Source: an uncultured Planctomycetaceae bacterium (GTDB taxonomy: Bacteria > Planctomycetota > Planctomycetia > Planctomycetales > Planctomycetaceae). From it: 33,317 nucleotides of DNA. The notes under the pieces are model-generated. The model saw only the letters and a list, made by a program, of their open reading frames with translations, was not told where the DNA came from and searched no databases. A program made the position numbers and the translations under genes. The stretch spans positions 1 to 33,317 of the forward strand of contig CAJWGB010000036.1 in the NCBI GenBank assembly GCA_913031625.1. The letters are read 5' to 3'. Shown one piece after another: positions 24,877 to 33,054 of the stretch (position 1 is its first letter; the number at the start of each line of letters is the position of its first letter).

Positions 24877-25325
24877 CAGCACCTGGAAATGGCGGGATCC
24901 CGACCGCAGCTGATTACCTGCCGGACTGGGCTGCTCCACGATTTTTGATCGTCGAGAAACAGAATCACTGGACCGGAGCCATCGCGTCCGAAGTTCGCAG
25001 TCGGATCTCCTCGGATATGACTGCGCCTGTGTTTGAACATTGTGCGAGTACACGAGATGCGCTGCTTGCTGCTGAGCTTCGCAATACGATCGGCATCGTG
25101 TTGTGCCTGCCAGGACTTGAGAAGGAGATCCTCGGGCTGCTGGGCCGTCTGAGCCGGATCCCTCACCGGCAGTGGCCGATTCTGGCCATCGGACAGCGGC
25201 AGCATCAGGACATTTTGCCGGCTCTTATGGAGTCAGGCGTGCAGAAGATGATGGTGGACATCCGCGATGACCTTGAATGCTCCTTGTGGTGCCTGCGAGT
25301 CCTCGGCCAGAGACCAGGGCGGTAG
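24873..25325 (+). CDS. Small hypothetical protein with receiver-like fold, coupled to the DUF1501 gene
   Basis: I infer a TTG start at 24873 that overlaps the DUF1501 stop in the four bases TTGA; a purine stretch (GAAAGAGC) lies upstream. The frame extends further back, but there it is only the shadow of the DUF1501 gene. The 150-residue product alternates strands and helices like a response-regulator receiver: RFLIVEKQNHW, then GIVLCLPGLEKEIL, WPILAIGQRQHQDI and GVQKMMVDIRDD. The Asp expected after the third strand is not there (LCLPG), so phosphorylation is unlikely. I do not recognise the family. It may be a cytoplasmic regulator, but that is a guess from the fold. Confidence 0.65.
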   Translation: MTAPGNGGIPTAADYLPDWAAPRFLIVEKQNHWTGAIASEVRSRISSDMTAPVFEHCASTRDALLAAELRNTIGIVLCLPGLEKEILGLLGRLSRIPHRQWPILAIGQRQHQDILPALMESGVQKMMVDIRDDLECSLWCLRVLGQRPGR

Positions 25326-25379
25326 ATTCCGGTCAAACGGGCTTGTTGGGCGAGTCTGCACCCGCAGTTTCGCTGCTGG

Positions 25380-25403
25380 CCCGAATGACGCCTGGAATTC
25401 GGG
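25380..25403. terminator. Stem-loop between convergent genes
   Basis: CCCGAAT (25380-25386) pairs with ATTCGGG (25397-25403) over a ten-base loop. It lies in the 103-base gap between the receiver-like gene and the convergent lipoprotein gene. Without a T-run it is only a possible shared transcript end. Confidence 0.3.
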
Positions 25404-25428
25404 AACTCAGGTGGTTTCGGACTCCGGC

Positions 25429-26118
25429 TTACTGCTTTGGCAGCTTGATGGTCATGCTGTTCAGCGGATCATCGGCTGGTTTGTCCGTCCTGCCGCGGTT
25501 CTCTGCGATCTGGTTGCTGACCTGCTTGAGTCGGTCGCGGTTGTTGGAGTTGGTCACGATGTTTCGAGACATCGCCTTTTGAGGGGCACCGGAAGTGCGG
25601 CTGGCCAGCGTGACTTCTGTGAACGGAGAAGACACTTCGCGCCCATCTTCGCTCCTGTAGACCACCCGCAGAGCACAGACGTCGTGCAGCTTGGATTTTC
25701 TGGTGTACGGAATGAATACGTTGTAGCTGATTCCCAGTGTTCCGTCTGTCATGTGCCGGTCCCATGCCTCATTCTCAAAGCGAAAACGATGCAGGGGTTC
25801 GGGGTCGTCTTCATTGACATCAAAGTCAGCGTACTCGTAGATCTGAACTTCGCCGCCCACCTGAATGGGTGACTCCTCACCGTGGGTGAAGAACAGAATC
25901 TGCCCGGCAAAGCCGCGTGAGGGCTGACCGTCGACTCCCTGTCCTTCTGCGGCTTCCCACAGGCACAGGATTCGCGAGACCGGTTTCGGTCGCGTGAGTG
26001 CTGAGATAGTCCTGACAGGATGTACGATTGCGGAGGTCGAAGACTGGACGAATGTCGATGAACAGCCGGTTGTTCCGGCAACTGCGGCCATCATGGCCAG
26101 AGCAATCATCTTTCTCAT
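25429..26118 (-). CDS. Putative outer-membrane lipoprotein next to the secretin gene
   Basis: The ATG at 26118 has GAAAGAG upstream and gives 229 residues. The N-terminus MRKMIALAMMAAVAGTTGCS is a lipoprotein signal with the lipobox AGTTGC, so Cys 19 would be lipidated. The mature part looks like a beta-rich domain (SRILCLWEAAEGQG, GGEVQIYEYADFD, LGISYNVFIPYTRK, CALRVVYRSEDGREV) followed by a polar, Asn/Arg-rich tail. I do not recognise the family. The gene is 92 bases downstream of the large secretin gene on the same strand, with a hairpin in between. A role as a secretin partner (pilotin-like) is possible by position only. Confidence 0.75.
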   Translation of the reverse strand: MRKMIALAMMAAVAGTTGCSSTFVQSSTSAIVHPVRTISALTRPKPVSRILCLWEAAEGQGVDGQPSRGFAGQILFFTHGEESPIQVGGEVQIYEYADFDVNEDDPEPLHRFRFENEAWDRHMTDGTLGISYNVFIPYTRKSKLHDVCALRVVYRSEDGREVSSPFTEVTLASRTSGAPQKAMSRNIVTNSNNRDRLKQVSNQIAENRGRTDKPADDPLNSMTIKLPKQ

Positions 26119-26152
26119 CACGAACTCTTTCTTCCTGCAGGCATCGTGCACG

Positions 26153-26189
26153 AAAACAATGCTGGCCCCAATAAGATTGAGGCCAGCAT
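26153..26189 (-). terminator. Terminator-like hairpin after the secretin gene
   Basis: ATGCTGGCC (26159-26167) and GGCCAGCAT (26181-26189) form a perfect nine-pair stem. Read on the minus strand it is followed by TGTTTTCG, a short T-run. It lies between the secretin stop (26211) and the lipoprotein start (26118), so it may reduce read-through into the lipoprotein gene. Confidence 0.6.
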
Positions 26190-26210
26190 CACTGTTACCA
26201 GGTCAGGTGA

Positions 26211-29200
26211 CTAAAATACCTTCCACCACGGCTTCTTTTCCGCGGTCTCATTCTCTTCGTCTCCCTTTGAAGACGTTGCTCGCTCGTCCTCCCGATCATC
26301 CTGTCTGTCGATTTCTCGGCTGGACGAGGCGGTCCTCGCGGGAATTGAGCGACCAGACCGGCGGGGTTCGATCGTCGGCATTCCTCGGCGGGTCTGAGGA
26401 GGCAGTACGGCAGACGGTGAGTGTTCAGCGTCTTCGTCGGCACCTTCGTCATCTGTCAGCGGAGCGGGTGATGGAGGAAGAATGTTGTCCTCCATCATGC
26501 CCATTCCCGGGTCATCCATGTGAGATGGTGGGATGCTGTAGATCGGACCGTGAATCTCTTCCACTTCAGATTCGAGGAAGTGCAATCGTTCGGCTTCGAC
26601 CTGTTTGATGAGCTCAGAATCAGCGTCGGTGTAGATCACCCGTGGAGTCAGGAAGAGCAGCAGTTCTGTTCGCACCGTGTTGGTGCCGTCATAACGGAAC
26701 AGATTGCCAAGCAGCGGCAGGTCACCCAGCCATGGTACCTTGCGTTCCAGAGTCTCATCTGACTTTGTAATCATCCCACCCATAATGATCGTCTGTCCGT
26801 TCGGCACGGAGACAATTGTGTCCGCCTGAGCCGTTTCGATGATGACCGATTCCACGACGTTACCACTCGCTGCGTCCGTAAAGATGGGCACACCACCAGG
26901 CAGCACATCACTCTTCTCAGCGAAGACTTCCATCACAATTGTGCCGTCGCTGGTGACTCGAGGAGTCACTTCAAGCACGATTCCGACATCACGTGGGTTC
27001 ACAGTTGGGTTGGCAAAGTTTTCCGTGATCGTGACCCCGTCGACAACAGGAACGACCTGCCCCACCTGAATTTTACCGGTGTTCTGGTCCATCACACGAA
27101 TCTGCGGACGGCTGAGAACCTGCACCTGGCGGCGTGCCGCAAGAGCTCGCAGCAGGACGCTGACGGCGTCCGACTGTGCAGAGAATACAAAGCCACCAAA
27201 GCCGAGGTCTCCATTCTGGCGACCCAGAGAGAAGTTACTCAGTCCCTGAGTTCCCACTCGGCCGGGATTCATCGCTCCGTTGTTACCCAGAGCTGCCAGG
27301 GTGTTGTTGAAGTTCAGGCCCGGCGTGGTGTTCTGAGACTGAATGATTGTTTCCTGCAACTGCTGGCCGTTGGGCTGCTGAACCACGTTGGTTGTCGTGA
27401 TCAGGTCGGCAGCATCGGCAAGAATACTGCGAGAAAACAGCGTCGGATCCTGGAACCCAAGTTCGACTCCGAACTCATCTGTGTTGTCCAGCTGGACTTC
27501 CACAATCAATGCCTGGACGATGATCTGTGGCGGACGGGCATCCAGATCTGCGATCACGGCTTCAATCTGGCTTAGGTATTCCGGAGACGTTTCAACAATC
27601 AGGTTGTTCCGATTCAGGTCCGGAGTGACAATGACTTCCTGACGGATTCGCTCAATATCACTGATCAGGTCGTCCGTACTGTCTGCCAGTTCCTGCCTGG
27701 CTTCCAGCCATGTATCAAGGGCCGTCGCGACAGCATCAACAGGAGCATTCTCAAGCCGGATGACGCGAGTAATGCGTTCGCGAGCCTGAGTTGAGTCCAG
27801 TCGCAGCAGAATCGCTTCCACAACAGAAAGTGCTTCCGGACCTCCAACAGCCAGAACTGTGTTAGTACGCGTGTCAGCGGCAAAAGTTACGGGGATCAGG
27901 CTGCTCGCAGATCCTTCTGTGCCTGCGATCTGAACTCCCAGCTGATCTTCCTGGTTCTGGTCTTCAAACATTGCTGTGAGCAGATCAACAGAAGCCGATG
28001 CATCCGCATTTTTGAGTGCGAACACTTTGATCTCTGCAGTAGCACCGGGAGCTTTGTCCAGTTCGTTGATCAGTGCCTTCAGGAGCGGCATGCTGATTTC
28101 CGGAGCCGAGACGATGAGTGTGTTGGAGCGGATGTCCGAGTTGATGCGAACGTCCACCAGAATTCCGGAACGCAGAATTTCGCGTCCGGCCGCTGTGGTG
28201 GCGAGAAACTCCAGAGCGACAGACTTGCTGTCCTGCAGCTCCTGAGCTCCCTGGTTTCCTGCTCCAAATCCACCGCCGAAGCCACCCCCCTGATTGTTCT
28301 GGCTTGGCGGGCTGCTTACTCCAAGAATGGCAGCATTCAGAGTTGTCGCCAGTTCTTCAGCTATGGCGTTCCTGAGTTTGATGACTTCCACGCGGTGAGT
28401 GGCGTGCGGCTGGTCGACATCCATCTTCTCGACCACGCGTGAGACTTCCGCGAGGTCGTTTTTGCGGCCCTGAACGATGACAGCGTTGGTCCGGACATCA
28501 GCTGCAATACGCAGCCGTGTTCCCAGTCCGCCTCGTTCCTCGTAGAAGCTTTCGACGGCAGTAACGACCTGTGAAGCGACTGCGTTTCGCAGTCCGAAGA
28601 CTTTGAATTCTGCATCGGGGTCGAATTCCCTGTCCAGCTTGTCTGCCAGATCAAGGATTGAGTCGAGTTCGATGGCAGGAGCAAGAATCAGAACTGCGTT
28701 TGGCTGAACGACAGGAATGAATGCTGCAATCTGTCGTTCGTCGCCACCACGAGCTCTCAGCGTGGTCAGCTGTGTATAAACATCTGTCAGAAGTTCTGAG
28801 AGTGACTCGGAATTGACGTTCTGTACGAACAGCAGGTGGATATCGGGCAGTGACCCAACGCTCATTTCCTCGAGCTGAGCAATGATGGCTGCCACTTTTT
28901 CCACGTCGACTTCATTACCCTTAAGGATCAGAATCCCAAGGTCCTGCATGGCCTGCACGTTGACTTCGCCACGCAGGCTCAGTGTTCCGCCTTCTTCCGG
29001 TTGAACGGCAACATCTTCATCCTGCCCCTTCATCTGAACCATGCGGTGGATCTGGTTGTTGAGGTCTTCCGCCGTGGCGTCTGTCACTCCATTGTTGGGC
29101 AGCAGCCGAACAGTCTCCTCGGCTTTCTTCTTATCCAGCACAGTCACCAGATTGCTGAGGTGTTTGGTGCGTGCAGGCGATGCCTCAATAATCAGTGTGT

Positions 29201-30032
29201 TGTCGGTGTTGTTGATGGCGATTCGGAAGAGTGGTGTGTCGTCGTCACCATGATTCTCGTCGGCAAAGACCGTGAACGTCGGAAGTCCTTTCAGTCCGTT
29301 CTTCACGAGTTCAGCTCGAGACTCAAAGACCACATAGATGCTGCGTGCAACATCCATTGCCTTCGCCTGCTTGATGCCAAGTGTTGAGATGATGGGCGGC
29401 AGTTCAGGTTCCTGTTGGCTGACCTCGGGTGTTTCCTCAGTCTGAGCCCTGGGCGTCAGAGTGCTGCCGAAGTCTTCTTCTTTTGGATCTTCGTCATACG
29501 GCTGAGCCTGAGGGCCTGCCTGGCTGACCTGGCTGGCGGTACGGAAGGGTGACTGCTGTGTCGGTTGCTCAGCGGATTGCTCTTCCTGAGCAATCGGTCG
29601 AGCGTAGCGGCTTCGCACTGCGTCGAGTTTCAGGGCAACAAGAAACCGTCCCTGCTGAAACAGTCGGAACCCCTGTGGCTCCAGTTCTGTGTTCAGGATG
29701 CGAATCACAGCGGGAACATCGTATCGAGTGCGATCACGACGCGCGTACCTTCCTCGCGGAACTCGATCCATGACGAGCGTGAGCCCTGCCTGATCGGCGA
29801 CGTTCTCGAGAACTTTGTCCCAGGACGTTTCGAAGAAGTTCAGCCGAACACCGGAATCGTCTTCCGTAGGTGCCGGGTCGTTCCGAACGCTGAACGCTTC
29901 TCGAAAGGAACCGACTGGTTCTTCTGAGGCATCGAGCTGGTCGGCCTGGTTGATCATCCATGCACAACAGGCGACTCCGCACGCTGCTGCGACTGCAAGA
30001 AAGCCATGACGTCTCACCGCAGTGATCCTCAC
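26211..30032 (-). CDS. Very large secretin (type II/IV pilus GspD/PilQ superfamily) with extended periplasmic modules
   Basis: Secretins form multimeric outer-membrane pores for type II secretion or type IV pili. The product is 1273 residues, about twice GspD. An N-terminal signal (GFLAVAAACGVACCAWMINQ) is followed by an N0/STN domain near 62-140 (LNFFETSWDKVLENVADQAG). I count about seven N1-type modules, for example IHLLFVQNVNSESLSELLTD, FKVFGLRNAVASQVVTAVES, VEVIKLRNAIAEELATTLNA, IKVFALKNADASASVDLLTA and TRVIRLENAPVDAVATALDT. A Gly-rich linker (GGGFGGGFGAGNQG) interrupts one. The secretin core begins near 860 (IIVQALIVEVQLDNTDEFGV) and carries the signature VPNGQTIIMGGMITKSDETL and WLGDLPLLGNLF near 1080-1110. 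The C-terminal 100 residues are Pro/Arg/Glu-rich and disordered, ending KPWWKVF. No other secretion genes are adjacent. Confidence 0.93.
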   Translation of the reverse strand: MRITAVRRHGFLAVAAACGVACCAWMINQADQLDASEEPVGSFREAFSVRNDPAPTEDDSGVRLNFFETSWDKVLENVADQAGLTLVMDRVPRGRYARRDRTRYDVPAVIRILNTELEPQGFRLFQQGRFLVALKLDAVRSRYARPIAQEEQSAEQPTQQSPFRTASQVSQAGPQAQPYDEDPKEEDFGSTLTPRAQTEETPEVSQQEPELPPIISTLGIKQAKAMDVARSIYVVFESRAELVKNGLKGLPTFTVFADENHGDDDTPLFRIAINNTDNTLIIEASPARTKHLSNLVTVLDKKKAEETVRLLPNNGVTDATAEDLNNQIHRMVQMKGQDEDVAVQPEEGGTLSLRGEVNVQAMQDLGILILKGNEVDVEKVAAIIAQLEEMSVGSLPDIHLLFVQNVNSESLSELLTDVYTQLTTLRARGGDERQIAAFIPVVQPNAVLILAPAIELDSILDLADKLDREFDPDAEFKVFGLRNAVASQVVTAVESFYEERGGLGTRLRIAADVRTNAVIVQGRKNDLAEVSRVVEKMDVDQPHATHRVEVIKLRNAIAEELATTLNAAILGVSSPPSQNNQGGGFGGGFGAGNQGAQELQDSKSVALEFLATTAAGREILRSGILVDVRINSDIRSNTLIVSAPEISMPLLKALINELDKAPGATAEIKVFALKNADASASVDLLTAMFEDQNQEDQLGVQIAGTEGSASSLIPVTFAADTRTNTVLAVGGPEALSVVEAILLRLDSTQARERITRVIRLENAPVDAVATALDTWLEARQELADSTDDLISDIERIRQEVIVTPDLNRNNLIVETSPEYLSQIEAVIADLDARPPQIIVQALIVEVQLDNTDEFGVELGFQDPTLFSRSILADAADLITTTNVVQQPNGQQLQETIIQSQNTTPGLNFNNTLAALGNNGAMNPGRVGTQGLSNFSLGRQNGDLGFGGFVFSAQSDAVSVLLRALAARRQVQVLSRPQIRVMDQNTGKIQVGQVVPVVDGVTITENFANPTVNPRDVGIVLEVTPRVTSDGTIVMEVFAEKSDVLPGGVPIFTDAASGNVVESVIIETAQADTIVSVPNGQTIIMGGMITKSDETLERKVPWLGDLPLLGNLFRYDGTNTVRTELLLFLTPRVIYTDADSELIKQVEAERLHFLESEVEEIHGPIYSIPPSHMDDPGMGMMEDNILPPSPAPLTDDEGADEDAEHSPSAVLPPQTRRGMPTIEPRRSGRSIPARTASSSREIDRQDDREDERATSSKGDEENETAEKKPWWKVF

Positions 30033-30375
30033 GTAAAGCAGGCTTCCGATTGCCTCCCCTTAGTCGGCTTGACCTTTTAACTGAAGTCTTACCATCCGAA
30101 GTTCCAATCGCCGGATGGTCAGACGGCTTTTCTGAGGCAAAGGAAAGCCAGGGCGCACGCCAGTCTTCAGTTCAGCCTGTACCGATTGTTCTGGTTTATC
30201 GGCGCGGTCCAGTGAGCAGGATCAGTCTGATTAGTCAGGATATACGGGTTTTGGCGGGAAGTTAGAATCTGTTGATTCTGACCAAAGCAGACTGAATATG
30301 GGGAGTTGCAGGTACCAATGGCCGCTCACCACTATGATACCCACAGGCGTGTTTCGTTTTGACAGCAGGTTACCC
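30033..30375. other. Divergent intergenic region between the secretin and a hypothetical gene
   Basis: About 340 bases hold two stem-loops. ACCATCCG (30091-30098) pairs with CGGATGGT (30112-30119). TTAGAATC pairs with GATTCTGA near 30264-30283 with one G-T pair. Both could be operators or leader structures. I found no convincing -35/-10 pair and no sigma-54 site. In-frame upstream starts of the hypothetical gene (30298, 30334) fall here. Confidence 0.35.
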
Positions 30376-30804
30376 GTGTCGTTTCTGAAGAAGATTTCCA
30401 ATTGGTTTACGTCCGCTGGCGTGAGCGTTTCGCACGTTCGAAAACAGTACGAGCGCCATCAGCAGGAACTTCACCGAAACTGCATTGCGATTGCAGCAGC
30501 GGCCGGCTCGCCGCGGGGGCTGGTGTGGTCACATCAGCAGTGGCTGACGTCGTGGATTCTTGTGGAAGATACGTCCACCGGACTCATTACAATGCTGCAC
30601 GGGGTCAATCTGTCTTTTGAGGCAGTTGCGGGTGGAGAGATGGAGGAAGTGGACGCCGTATCCACGATTCGCGATGCGACAGCCGTCTTTCACTATCAGG
30701 ACGGACGCTGGGGAACCGGCGGCAGAGTGCTCTTTAACATGTCGCCTGAATCTGCCATTGAATCGATCGGAGATGACTTCAGGATTCTCGCTTCATCGAA
30801 TTGA
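30376..30804 (+). CDS. Conserved-looking hypothetical protein
   Basis: I chose the GTG at 30376, which has AGCAGG seven bases upstream and gives 142 residues beginning MSFLKKISNWFTSAG. Earlier starts in the same frame (ATG 30298, ATG 30334) lack a binding site and add residues that look unstructured. The N-terminal 30 residues are basic and helical (VRKQYERHQQELHRNC). Then comes a Trp-rich segment (GLVWSHQQWLTSWILVEDTS) and a beta-rich part (LHGVNLSFEAVAGGEMEEVD, ATAVFHYQDGRWGTGGRVLF) ending in MSPESAIESIGDDF. No signal peptide or membrane helix is seen, so it is probably cytoplasmic. I do not know a function. It stands alone between the secretin and the ribosomal protein genes. Confidence 0.7.
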   Translation: MSFLKKISNWFTSAGVSVSHVRKQYERHQQELHRNCIAIAAAAGSPRGLVWSHQQWLTSWILVEDTSTGLITMLHGVNLSFEAVAGGEMEEVDAVSTIRDATAVFHYQDGRWGTGGRVLFNMSPESAIESIGDDFRILASSN

Positions 30805-30936
30805 AGAGAATTGGAGGTCGTGGCAGATTAGTGGAAATCGGCGGCGTCAGATCTCCGATACACAATATCCATTCCCAGGGAACCGGGGCAGCACGCTCTG
30901 AAACGTCGGATTTTTCAGGCTGCACGCCGAGAATAC

Positions 30937-30966
30937 TGGACTTGTAAATCCAGTGCTCGCTATACT
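30937..30966 (+). promoter_or_regulatory. Candidate promoter of rpmI-rplT
   Basis: TGGACT (30937-30942) and TATACT (30961-30966) are spaced by 18 bases, a plausible sigma-70-type promoter about 190 bases before rpmI. An inverted repeat ACTGGA/TCCAGT (30935-30954) covers the -35 side, and the direct repeat GCTCGCTA at 30955-30962 and 30972-30979 spans the -10 and start region. Confidence 0.5.
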
Positions 30967-30972
30967 CCCCGG

Positions 30973-31154
30973 CTCGCTAAACGAGAATAAATGTACGTTA
31001 GTTCAGTGTTTGTTCACTGCAGCTGATGAAGTCAGCTCCTGATTGTGGCCCCTGTTGGGTACCAGGACAGTGACAGAGAACGGGCGAAAACGACGGGCGG
31101 AAGGCGCCGACCTGTCAAAGCCTGAAGCTTTAAAAACCGACAGAGTACGGTCGA
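30973..31154 (+). other. Long untranslated leader of the rpmI-rplT operon
   Basis: About 180 bases lie between the predicted transcription start and rpmI. A hairpin AGCTGA-TGAAG-TCAGCT is near 31021-31037, and CCTG/CAGG and CTGT/ACAG pairings follow near 31060-31081. In several bacteria L20 represses its own operon by binding such a leader. A similar control here is only inferred; I cannot match the L20-site consensus by eye. Confidence 0.35.
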
Positions 31155-31355
31155 ATGCCTAAGCAAAAGACTCACAAAGGGATGAAACGCCGCTTCAAGA
31201 TTACGGCGTCTGGAAAAGCGCGCCACCGGAGTGCGTTCCGTGGTCACCTGCTGAGTGGCAAGGGTGCCAAGCGCAAACGCAACCTGCGGAACGGTGGCGT
31301 TGCCGAAGGCAAAGACGCAAAGAACATTATTGAAGCTCTGCGTCCTTCCCTGTAA
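31155..31355 (+). CDS. rpmI: 50S ribosomal protein L35
   Basis: The 66-residue basic protein [20 protein letters not shown] and on matches L35 throughout ([25 protein letters not shown]). It is a component of the large ribosomal subunit. It lies 44 bases before rplT, the usual order. The expected upstream partner infC (translation initiation factor IF-3) is not here; a hypothetical gene takes its place. No strong Shine-Dalgarno is seen before the ATG. Confidence 0.97.
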   Translation: MPKQKTHKGMKRRFKITASGKARHRSAFRGHLLSGKGAKRKRNLRNGGVAEGKDAKNIIEALRPSL

Positions 31356-31399
31356 ATCAGTCCTTTACCACTGCTGCAATTTCAGCAAAGAGATAGGTC

Positions 31400-31762
31400 A
31401 TGCGAGTTAGATACGGTAAAGCTCGAAGACGTGCCAAGAAGCGTCTGTTCAAAGAAGCCCGTGGAAATGTGGGCGGCCGCAGCAAGCTGTTGCGAACTGT
31501 CAAGGAAACGGTCGTCCGCTCCCGCGCGTACGCATATCGCGATCGTCGCGTTCGCAAGCGTGAGTTCCGTCGACTGTGGATTACGCGTTTGACGGCTGCC
31601 TGTCGCGAACGTGGGATTTCCTACTCTCGCTTTATCTACGGCCTTGGTCAGGCCAATATTGAACTGAACCGCAAGTCGCTGAGTGAACTGGCGATCTTGA
31701 ACCCGGAGATCTTTGACGAGATTGTGACTGCAGTCAAAGGCGCAACAGCAGCTGCTGCCTGA
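31400..31762 (+). CDS. rplT: 50S ribosomal protein L20
   Basis: The 120-residue product matches L20, an early assembly protein that binds 23S rRNA: the basic N-terminal arm ([20 protein letters not shown]) and the globular C-terminal domain ([40 protein letters not shown]). The ATG is preceded by AGAGATAGG. The C-terminus ends in a short Ala run. A strong terminator follows, so rpmI-rplT looks like a closed transcription unit. Confidence 0.97.
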   Translation: MRVRYGKARRRAKKRLFKEARGNVGGRSKLLRTVKETVVRSRAYAYRDRRVRKREFRRLWITRLTAACRERGISYSRFIYGLGQANIELNRKSLSELAILNPEIFDEIVTAVKGATAAAA

Positions 31763-31776
31763 CAGCCACCAAAGAC

Positions 31777-31812
31777 AAAAGCGGGGTTCCGGAATAGTTC
31801 CCCGCTTTTTTT
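31777..31812 (+). terminator. Strong intrinsic terminator of rpmI-rplT
   Basis: AAAAGCGGGG (31777-31786) pairs perfectly with CCCCGCTTTT (31800-31809) over a 13-base loop, and the T-run goes on to 31812. It begins 15 bases after the rplT stop codon and separates it from pheST. Confidence 0.93.
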
Positions 31813-31845
31813 GTGCGCGATTATCGGGCCCCCTCGGTCCTCACC

Positions 31846-31851
31846 TATAGT
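31846..31851 (+). promoter_or_regulatory. Candidate -10 element for pheST
   Basis: TATAGT lies 34 bases after the rplT terminator and about 140 bases before the pheS start. The matching -35 is poor, so this is tentative. A transcript starting near 31858 would serve pheS and pheT. Confidence 0.3.
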
Positions 31852-31991
31852 CCGGAGTACAACCAGTCCCGAATCCGATGCTGCGGATTATTGATGCAGC
31901 AGACGCCGTGCTCGCGAAGCAGCTCGGATCGGTTTTCAGATGGCTCAAACGCCTCACCCGGTTGTCCGGTCACCGTTTGTGGAACAGAAAG

Positions 31992-33020
31992 ATGGAACAG
32001 GTAGAAGAGCTCAAAGCGGCAGGGTTAAAGCTCATTGCTGACGCGTCCTCCACTGCCGAACTTGAACAGGCCCGGGTCGAACTTCTTGGCAAGGAAGGAA
32101 AAGTCACCGAGCTGCTCAAGGGCGTCGGCAAGCTTCCTCCCGAAGATCGTCGCGAATTTGGCCAGTCCACTAATCAGCTCAAGAAGCTCTTTCAGGGAGA
32201 GATCGAGCAGGCGAAGCAGACGCTGCTGGAAACCGAGTCTGACATTGAACCTTTCGACTGCTCTCTGCCTGGCATTCCGCCCGGTGGGGGAGGGCTGCAT
32301 CCAATTACCCAAATGATGTATGACCTCAATGATGCTTTCCTGAGTCTGGGGTTTGAGGTTTACGACGGCCCTGAAATCACTTCCGAAAAGTATGCGTTCG
32401 ATAATCTCAATTTTCGCCCGGATCATCCGGCACGTGAGAGTATGGATACTTACTGGCTTGAAGGTGCCGACGGCAAGGGGGGCGAGGAACGGCTGTGCCT
32501 GCGGCCGCACCTGACGGGCGCATCTGTTCGCTATATGCAGACTCACAAGCCACCATTTCGATTTGTCTATCCTGGACGTGTCTATCGAAATGAAGTGCCC
32601 GACGCCCGGCACGAACGGGCGTTCTTTCAGTACGAAGCGCTGATTGTTGATCGCAAAGTGCCGTTCTCTTCTGGTCGCCTGCTGGTCACTACGATTCTGG
32701 AACGTGTCTTTAAGACCAACGTGAAGACGCGAATGAGGGCCGGCTACTTTCCGTTCGTCGAACCGGGTTTCGAGATCGATATGCAATGCCTCGTCTGCAG
32801 GGGTGAAGGCTGCTCGGTCTGTAAGCGTGTGGGCTGGCTGGAAGTTATGCCCGGGGGAGCCACTCACCCGAACGTCTTCCGGGCGGCCGGAATTGATCCG
32901 AATGAATGGACCGGGTTCTACATCAATATCGGTCTCGATCGTCTCGTCATGATGCGAACCGAAATGGACGACGTCCGCCACTTTCACAGTGGCGATTTGC
33001 GATTTCTCAAACAGTTCTGA
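31992..33020 (+). CDS. pheS: Phenylalanine-tRNA ligase alpha subunit
   Basis: PheS is the catalytic subunit of the (alpha-beta)2 enzyme that charges tRNA-Phe. From the ATG at 31992, which is preceded by AGAAAG, the product is 342 residues, the family length. The open frame begins at 31878 but the extra 38 residues are basic and unlike the coiled N-terminus (MEQVEELKAAGLKLIADASS). Class II motifs are visible: LRPHLTGASVRYMQ, FVYPGRVYRNEVPDARHERA and FQYEALIVD, and the C-terminal GLDRLVMMR. A four-cysteine cluster CLVCRGEGCSVC near 266-277, known from other bacterial PheS proteins, may bind zinc. pheT follows after 34 bases. Confidence 0.96.
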   Translation: MEQVEELKAAGLKLIADASSTAELEQARVELLGKEGKVTELLKGVGKLPPEDRREFGQSTNQLKKLFQGEIEQAKQTLLETESDIEPFDCSLPGIPPGGGGLHPITQMMYDLNDAFLSLGFEVYDGPEITSEKYAFDNLNFRPDHPARESMDTYWLEGADGKGGEERLCLRPHLTGASVRYMQTHKPPFRFVYPGRVYRNEVPDARHERAFFQYEALIVDRKVPFSSGRLLVTTILERVFKTNVKTRMRAGYFPFVEPGFEIDMQCLVCRGEGCSVCKRVGWLEVMPGGATHPNVFRAAGIDPNEWTGFYINIGLDRLVMMRTEMDDVRHFHSGDLRFLKQF

Positions 33021-33054
33021 TTTATCACTGTTCTGACACTGACTGCTCAGCGAC

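Noticed and set aside
30930-30965. tRNA-like anticodon arm (ACTGGA, CTTGTAAA, TCCAGT)
   Set aside because: The loop has eight bases, and no D-arm, T-arm (TTCGA) or acceptor stem can be found around it. It is better explained as an inverted repeat in the rpmI promoter region.
30991-31026. Leader peptide MYVSSVFVHCS before rpmI
   Set aside because: No ribosome binding site, only one Phe, and no clear terminator/antiterminator pair, so attenuation is not supported.
31878-31991. N-terminal extension of pheS
   Set aside because: The added 38 residues are unlike PheS; the ATG at 31992 gives the usual length.
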